From contig CM041201.1 of assembly GCA_023078555.1 (NCBI GenBank), forward strand, positions 8,501,172 through 8,565,171: a DNA stretch of 64,000 nucleotides, written 5' to 3'. Position 1 is the first letter of the stretch. Each line of letters starts with the position of its first letter. The DNA comes from Ulva prolifera (taxonomy: Eukaryota > Chlorophyta > Ulvophyceae > Ulvales > Ulvaceae). Under the pieces are notes generated by a model. That model was not told where the DNA came from and made no database searches. It saw only the letters and a list, made by a program, of their open reading frames with translations. Positions 58,296 to 64,000 of this stretch are shown in pieces. The translations under genes and the position numbers were made by a program.

Positions 58296-60062
58296 TCACG
58301 CTGCGACTGGGGCACTGGCACCATTCTGGCTCTGCAGCCATGCCTGTACAGAAGCGCGCAGTTCGCGGTCAGGGATGACATATGGGTGCGGGAGTGGGGT
58401 GTTTGTCATTGGGGAGCGCTTGCGCCCAAGGGCCAGCCACTGCTCAATTGCGCTCCGCTCATACACATACCCATCGGCTGCACGGACTGGATCTAACATC
58501 ACCTCGCCAGTCAGGGGACACCTGCAGCATGCGAGGCCTGTTGGCTGCGACCGGTATCAGCATGTGTAACACAGACTTGCTTTGAATGCCTCGCATGTGG
58601 CTGGCATGTGTACTTGCTCCCCTCTGCTTCAGTGCATACGCGGATGTGGGTGCTATGACTGCCACACCACATGGATCCCGTCTGCATGAGGCAGCGCCTT
58701 GAAACCCACAATGCACCTTACTGTTCACGTGCAGCTGACTGAAGGATACTTGCACCAGTCACCACGATGTGATTGACAACATGTCAGATAGGTGCATGCG
58801 AATAGCTGCTCACGTTGCCAGTGCATGAAAAAAAAAAATCAAATCAAAACATCCGTGACAGGAGTTGGCCAACCGCGTACCTGTACGCGGCAGGTGCAAT
58901 GAAGCTGCCATCGGCGCGCTGCTTTGCAGCTGCGCCTGACTGTTTCCAAAGGCTTTGCACGGTCTCTCCCCGCATGCTCTGCAGCGCTGGCACCACGCCG
59001 TCGTTCAGCGCCTTGGCCGTATCCTCGGACTCTCCGGCACGCATGCACGCCACCGCGACCATCTCGAATGTCTCGGCTGTCGACTTCGGCCAGCTCAGCG
59101 CAGATGAAGGCTTGATGTGCTGCCCAGAGTCGACGAATGCAAGAATGGACTTGCGCATTGCGTCATCGATGGGCTCAGTGTTGAGAGTCAGGAGCTGCAT
59201 CATAATTTCACCTGCAGCGTGTGCTTCTCTCACGCCCATGTTCTCCTGAGGCCTTTGTTCACCGTCAAACAGCTCGCGACATCCCACCCTGGTGCCCTCT
59301 ACACCAGTGTCTCACAGCTCAAGGCAGGACAGGCGTACCCAGGGAAATCAGGTCCCGAGCCATCAGCTTGTCATCGGCAATGTCCTCAGACCCACAGACA
59401 GCCGCCAGGCCCACGTCTCCGACCTTTGCCACGGCGTTCCGGTTGAAGTAGACAGTGGCAGCATTCAGGCGGCCGTGCGCCATCGGCTTAGGCCTGTTGT
59501 GTAAATACTGCAGCGCAGAGGCGATCGACAGCGCAATGTCCACACAGCCGTTCCAGCCGAGCCGCTCCGTGGTCGGTAGCACGGCCGTCTGCAGCACGTA
59601 CAGCAGGTTGCCGGACTCTGGCAGGTCCAGCACCAGCATGCCACGGTCCGGGGCGGCGCCCTTCAGGCGCACAACGTGAGCGTGATCGAGCTGCGCGGCG
59701 GCGTCAAGATACCGGGACAGGCTTCCCGCGTCATACTTGCTCGAGTCGAGCACGCGGAGGGCATGTGTGCCACCGAGAATGTCCGCACGGAACACCTTTC
59801 CGAAGACGTCCTCCAGCAGCAGGCTCCTGCACGCATGCATGAGCGCGTTTGCGACGTACCGCCGGCGTGTGTCTATGGCCGATATCGTGGACGAGGTCAT
59901 GAGAGGAGCACACGAGGATGAGAAGCCGTCGGTTGCCTTCCATGCGTCGCTGAAGTTGATCAGCGGCACGGGGCTCGGTGTATCGCCGGCGGACTGTGCC
60001 ATGACGCGCGCTGCGGCGGTGGCAGTCTGCAAGTGAGCCTGCACTGCTACTCGCTCCTCCTC
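58296..60062 (-). CDS. Pseudokinase plus U-box exons (PUB-type), possibly the 3' part of the ankyrin gene
   Basis: Minus-strand exons 59339-60062, 58881-59298 and 58296-58521 join in phase at both introns. They encode a short coiled coil (EEERVAVQAHLQ), INFSDAWKATDGFS as in plant U-box receptor-like kinases, a degenerate kinase domain and a terminal U-box: CPLTGEVMLDPVRAADGYVYERSA followed by SPMTNTPLPHPYVIPDRELR. The kinase lacks the HRD and DFG motifs (HGRLNAATVYF and VGDVGLAA instead) and is probably inactive. The U-box should bind an E2 for ubiquitin transfer. No convincing start codon or N-terminal exon lies in the 320 bases before 60062, while the preceding ankyrin gene's exon at 60411-60467 can splice here in phase 0, so this may be the C-terminal part of one large protein. 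Confidence 0.82.
58828..58838. repeat. A11 homopolymer
   Basis: Run of A followed by ATCAAATCAAAAC, just inside the intron before the U-box exon; T-rich on the transcript. Confidence 0.8.
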
Positions 60063-60383
60063 CTGCACACACCGGCACCCCCATCCACTCCCGCAGCACC
60101 AAACACGACCCCACTGCCACATGGGAACTTCTCCCCGTCTCTTATGTAGCTTTGCAAACCCCATCTTGGCCCATTTCAAACCTATGAGCAACAGGTGGCC
60201 AGGCGAACGAGATGTGGCCATTAGCAACGTGCTTAGTTTTAGAGCATGCACATTTGGCTCTGCGTAGTGCACGTGGCATGCACCGCGCTGAATCTGCGAC
60301 ATCCACGTATTATTACTCAATGCAGCAGCAACATGATCAAGGTATGGGAGAGAGCACTGCACGAATGTGACAATGAACAGTGA

Positions 60384-63300
60384 TCACCTGGGGGCGGGAA
60401 CCCTCCCCACCTTCACAGTGACACCTAGCGACCGATCTGCCGGTACGACTTCAAAGCCGCCGCTGCGCTGGGTGCAGAATGCCCCTCACAGGAAGAGACA
60501 GCGGATGGACTGGTCACATGGTTGACATGTGTGCATCGTTGCATGCTGGTTGGCGCTATCTATTTGGCAACTGGCACTGTCTGACAGTACGTGTTCCCTG
60601 TTCACTCAAGACCTGCGCACTCGCATGCGTAGCATGCACGCGGCAGCGGCACACCTGCTCGTGGGGTCGGGCCTGCCACAGGCCCTGGGTGAGGATGGCC
60701 AGGGGGTTGGCGGCCTTCACGCGCTCCTCCGGCGCCGGAGCCGTGGGGGCCGCAGCAGCCTTGTCGCCCGGCTGTGGCACCTTCGGGTACACCGATGCAA
60801 AGGTGTTCATCGCCGCGAGGCGCTGCCGCGTCGTGAGACCCCTCAGCCACCCCTGAGCCGCCGACGTCGCGGCGTCCAGCTGCCGCAGCTTCTCACGCGC
60901 CTCCTGCACCACCGCCACATTCACGGCCGCAGCAGAATCCCACGTGTTGACAGTGCATGTCATACGTATTGCTCTTCTGTATCGCCCCGGTGAGGGCACA
61001 GCACGCAGCACAGCAAGCCGGCCCCGTGCACCCCAGAATTTCGGGTAGCTCTGCACAAGAGTGCGGCACGCAGAGTCACGGCATCACCACAGCGCACAGC
61101 ACGCAGCGCAGCCGGGGGCGTGCCTGCACAGTGTAGATGCGGCCCTCGGCGGCGGCGAGGCGCTGGGCGCGTTTCTTGGCCGTCAGTGCGGTAGCGCCGG
61201 ACTTGCCCCAGTCCTCGCCCTGCTCCTCAAACTCGCCCCAGTCCTCCGCGTCGGCATGGCCGCCGGCCTGCGCCTTGTCCAGCACCGCCTCGTCATACTC
61301 GTCTGAGTCATACGCCTCGTCATCGCCCATGGTGGGCTTGGTCGCTGCATGCAGGTCCGGCGTCAGACAGGTGGTGGGAAGCTGGAAAAAACATGACACG
61401 GCTGGCGCGGCCGACTTGCGGACTCATCAAGAAAGACATCAAGAGCAAATATGCAGCTGCGCGCACATGTGGCCCTGCATGCTCAGCATGGATCTGCTAT
61501 TGATACATCACTCTGCTTGAGTATAGGATGGACAATGGTCTGCAGCACGCGGCACGACAAGCCTCTATGCAGCACAACTCGACGTCTACCGCTCACAGCA
61601 ACGACATCACACAGCCACAGCGTAAGCCCTGAGCAGCACAAATTGCCCACACTGATCCGCATGCACAATACTCACGGCTGCAACAAGTCACTTGGGCGCA
61701 CATGCGTGAACCTGTAGCACGTGCATTCCCTGTGGGACGATTCGCAAGCGCTAGACGTCACAGCCTGCATATACCATACATGATGGGTATATGATGCATG
61801 CAGATGGCCAGGCCGACTGGACACATGTGTGGTGTGCTTGTTGTGTGCAGCTATGCCCATTCTCAGCATGAAAGGAGTGCCTGATATGCTCACTCTTCAC
61901 ATGACACGCACCAGTCTTGGCCTGCTGCTCCCGCAGCCGCTCTGCGGGGGTCGGTGGCGGCAGGCTCGACATCATGCTCGCGACACCGTCCATCGTCACC
62001 TTGATGTCACTCTGCGCCTTCTTGCCGATCGCCTGCATCATCGCCGCGAGAGGGTTCTCCGGGCGCTCCTCAAGCTCAGCGGCGCCACCATAGCCGCCAG
62101 CCGCCGACGCCTGCTCCGGCCCCGCGTCCTCGTACGGGTCCAGCGTCAGCTGAATGTTCTGCACAGGTCCGTCCTCCTGCGCCTGCGCTGCGGCCGCGGC
62201 CGGCTTTGGTGCCGCGTGGGCGCCCTCCTTTGCGGCCCGGCGTGCCGCAAACTGCGAGCCGCCGGCGTGCCCGACGCCATGCTGCCCTCCCTGCTTCATC
62301 ATCTGCGTGAACGCCGGCTTGGCGAGGGACGGAGGCGGCTTGGCGGACTGGTTGACGCTGCCGTACGGTGTGCCGCTCGTGGCCACAGGGGCACTGGCGT
62401 GCTGGCGCTGCGGGAACAGAATTCCACCAAGCCACGCCTCGAATTGCTTGCGGGGGTGAGTCTCCTCGATCTTGCGGGCGGCCTGCGCGTCCGGGTTCAG
62501 AGGCGCCTGTGCGGCTCCGGCCTGCGTTGGCGGGATCGCACCCTGCTTCTGTAGGTACTCCCAGAACTCCGAGGGGTCAGGGATTTCGGGCTCCTCTTCC
62601 GGGGCAGCCACCGAGGCCGCCGCCTTTTGCGTCGCCTCGTGCAGAACCGCAAAGACCTTGCGGTTGCCGGCGGCAAACGCGAGATCCGACGGTGTGCGCC
62701 CAAACTGCATGCCATGTGGAATCACGACAAACGGACGAACGAGACTGAAACACCCGCATTGACCTTGCACAAATCTCCGCAGGCGAAACATGTAATGCCT
62801 CGGTCATCCACGGAGTTCAAGTGCATCGCAATGCACTGTCATCCCATTGGGAGCCCAGGCACATGATGGAGCGGGGGGTGCGCACGCGGTCCGCGATCGT
62901 AGGGTTTGCGCCAAGCTGCAGCAGGAGCTCTACGCAGTCCTGGTCGCCACTGCGCACAGCCTCATGCAGCGGCGTGCTGCCGTCGTGGGACGTCGCCTGC
63001 AGGTCCGCGCGCCCCGAGTGGAGCAGCCGGAGGGCCTCCCGGTGGCCCTTCCAGGCCGCGAGGTGGGCCGCCGTGAGGCCGTCGGCCGTCGCGAGCGCCA
63101 CGTCAGCCTTGTACTCCAGCAGCGTGCGCATGCTGGCAAGCTCTCCGGCAACAGCCGCCTTTTGGAGGGGGGTGAGGCCATGCTGCAAGCGGGCGCCTGG
63201 GTGTCAACGGTTGATGCCAGCTGTGACACTACTAATGCTGCCGTGCATATGCATGGGCTCAGGGTGACTTGCTCTATGAGTGTGGCGGTGGTGGAATTCA

Positions 63301-64000
63301 AGTATGTACGTATGCATAATCACATGAGCATATCAATTGGAATTCGACATCTTCAGAAACCCGGACTCATTCAGGCACTCAAGCCATGTTCCACGCAAAC
63401 CCGTGACACGTCAGGCCCCAGCCTGGCCCTTACATGCAGAACATACGAGAACACAAACATGGGTCCATATGACTGTTGATCGAGTGGAAACATGGGGGAA
63501 CATCCTGATGCTGGCGGGGGGCCAGGCAGATGTTATGCAGGCGCTTCCGATGTGTGGGGGTGCATGTTTTCAGGCGCGGTGAGGTGTGGGCATGGCAGAG
63601 GCCGCCGGCTCCGGCCGGTGCGGGGCACACCTTGTCGCGAGTGTCGACGTCGGCGCCGGCGTGGAGGACTCTGCGTAAGCACCGCTCGCTGCCGTTGAAG
63701 GCGGCCAGGTGGACGGCTGTGCGGCCAGCCTGCATGCGTGGGAAGAGCTGCTTCGTGCATGCATGGGAAGTTGAATCTATAGAGCCCGCCACAGCTTGCA
63801 GCGGCATACTCACGCACCCACCTAGACGTCCAGTCAAGGAACGGCTGGTCTGAGCATGGGTCTACAAAATAATATGTAAGAAGAAACATGGAACTAAGGT
63901 GACGAGGTTGCATGTGTCATTAAAGCGATGGCGCGCGTGGAATGGACCGGAAAGCTTCTGATGACTGTCCAGGAAGCGCACCGAGTCTTGCAGGCGCAGG
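60384..64000 (-). CDS. Ankyrin-repeat protein (5' end outside window)
   Basis: Minus-strand exons 63631-63729, 62886-63182, 61912-62704, 61130-61344, 60655-60903 and 60384-60467 (or 60411-60467) all join in phase. The first three carry four or more ankyrin repeats (GRTAVHLAAFNGSERCLRRV, HGLTPLQKAAVAGELASMRT, DGLTAAHLAAWKGHREALRL, DGSTPLHEAVRSGDQDCVEL, then GRTPSDLAFAAGN). Next come a segment DPSEFWEYLQKQGAIPPTQ, a Pro/Ala/Gln-rich linker, a helix before the acidic EDWGEFEEQGEDWGK, and a basic/helical end with EAREKLRQLDAATSAAQ. With the longer last exon the protein stops at 60384; with the shorter one (donor GTGGGG) it continues in phase into the pseudokinase/U-box exons. Ankyrins mediate protein binding; the function is otherwise unknown. 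More exons must lie beyond 64000. Confidence 0.8.

Noticed and set aside
61829..62554. 241-codon plus-strand frame rich in Arg, Leu and Gly
   Set aside because: Antisense of the Pro/Ala/Gln-rich linker exon of the ankyrin gene, whose junctions are in phase on minus.
1..64000. CRISPR arrays, bacterial operons or prophage
   Set aside because: No regularly spaced repeats, no ribosome-binding sites, and nearly every gene is split by introns; the sequence is clearly eukaryotic nuclear.

Overview
This window is nuclear DNA of a green alga, most likely a chlorophyte of the Trebouxiophyceae (Coccomyxa/Chlorella type). That placement is inference. The supporting facts are: genes broken into many short exons; single genes about 0.3-0.8 kb apart on both strands with no operons; plastid-targeted proteins (bS6c, ascorbate peroxidase, siroheme-pathway methyltransferase, CGLD27, DUF1350); and TGTAA motifs 23-60 bases after several stop codons, the chlorophyte polyadenylation signal. 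Introns are GT-AG, usually end in TGCAG, and very often begin GTGCG, GTACG or GTGTG rather than GTAAG. Where exon limits are given, I checked that reading frame and intron phase agree across the junction; otherwise only the span is given.

Layout, left to right. 0-6 kb: 3' part of a DUF1350 gene, splicing factor YJU2, a ZNF830-like protein (also a spliceosome-associated family) and plastid ribosomal protein S6. 7-12 kb: a small coiled-coil protein and a 1005-residue leucine-rich-repeat protein with a SKP1/BTB-like N-terminus. 13-23 kb, mostly minus strand: ceramide glucosyltransferase, a small tail-anchored protein, Derlin (plus strand), retromer VPS26, CGLD27 and uroporphyrinogen-III methyltransferase. 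24-37 kb: condensin SMC4, TANGO2/NRDE and an ATG1-type autophagy kinase. 37-49 kb: an unassigned gene, a CDPK-like kinase with a degenerate EF-hand region, an 88-residue stand-alone RNase H1-type hybrid-binding protein, candidate exons of an unknown gene, eIF3m, an unknown 277-residue protein and an unknown membrane protein. 49-58 kb: plastid ascorbate peroxidase, SSU72 phosphatase and the ribonucleotide reductase large subunit. 58-64 kb, minus strand: ankyrin-repeat exons followed by pseudokinase and U-box exons that can be read as one gene running off the right edge.

The genes are mostly housekeeping functions (splicing, translation, chromosome condensation, dNTP supply, ER quality control, endosomal sorting, autophagy, tetrapyrrole and sphingolipid synthesis) and do not form one pathway. 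I see no transposon with coding capacity, no rRNA, no convincing tRNA and no CRISPR array. The most unusual items are the ankyrin-pseudokinase-U-box locus, the SKP1-like/LRR fusion, the tiny hybrid-binding-domain gene with an 11-base first coding exon, and two pairs of gene models whose start or stop codons overlap.
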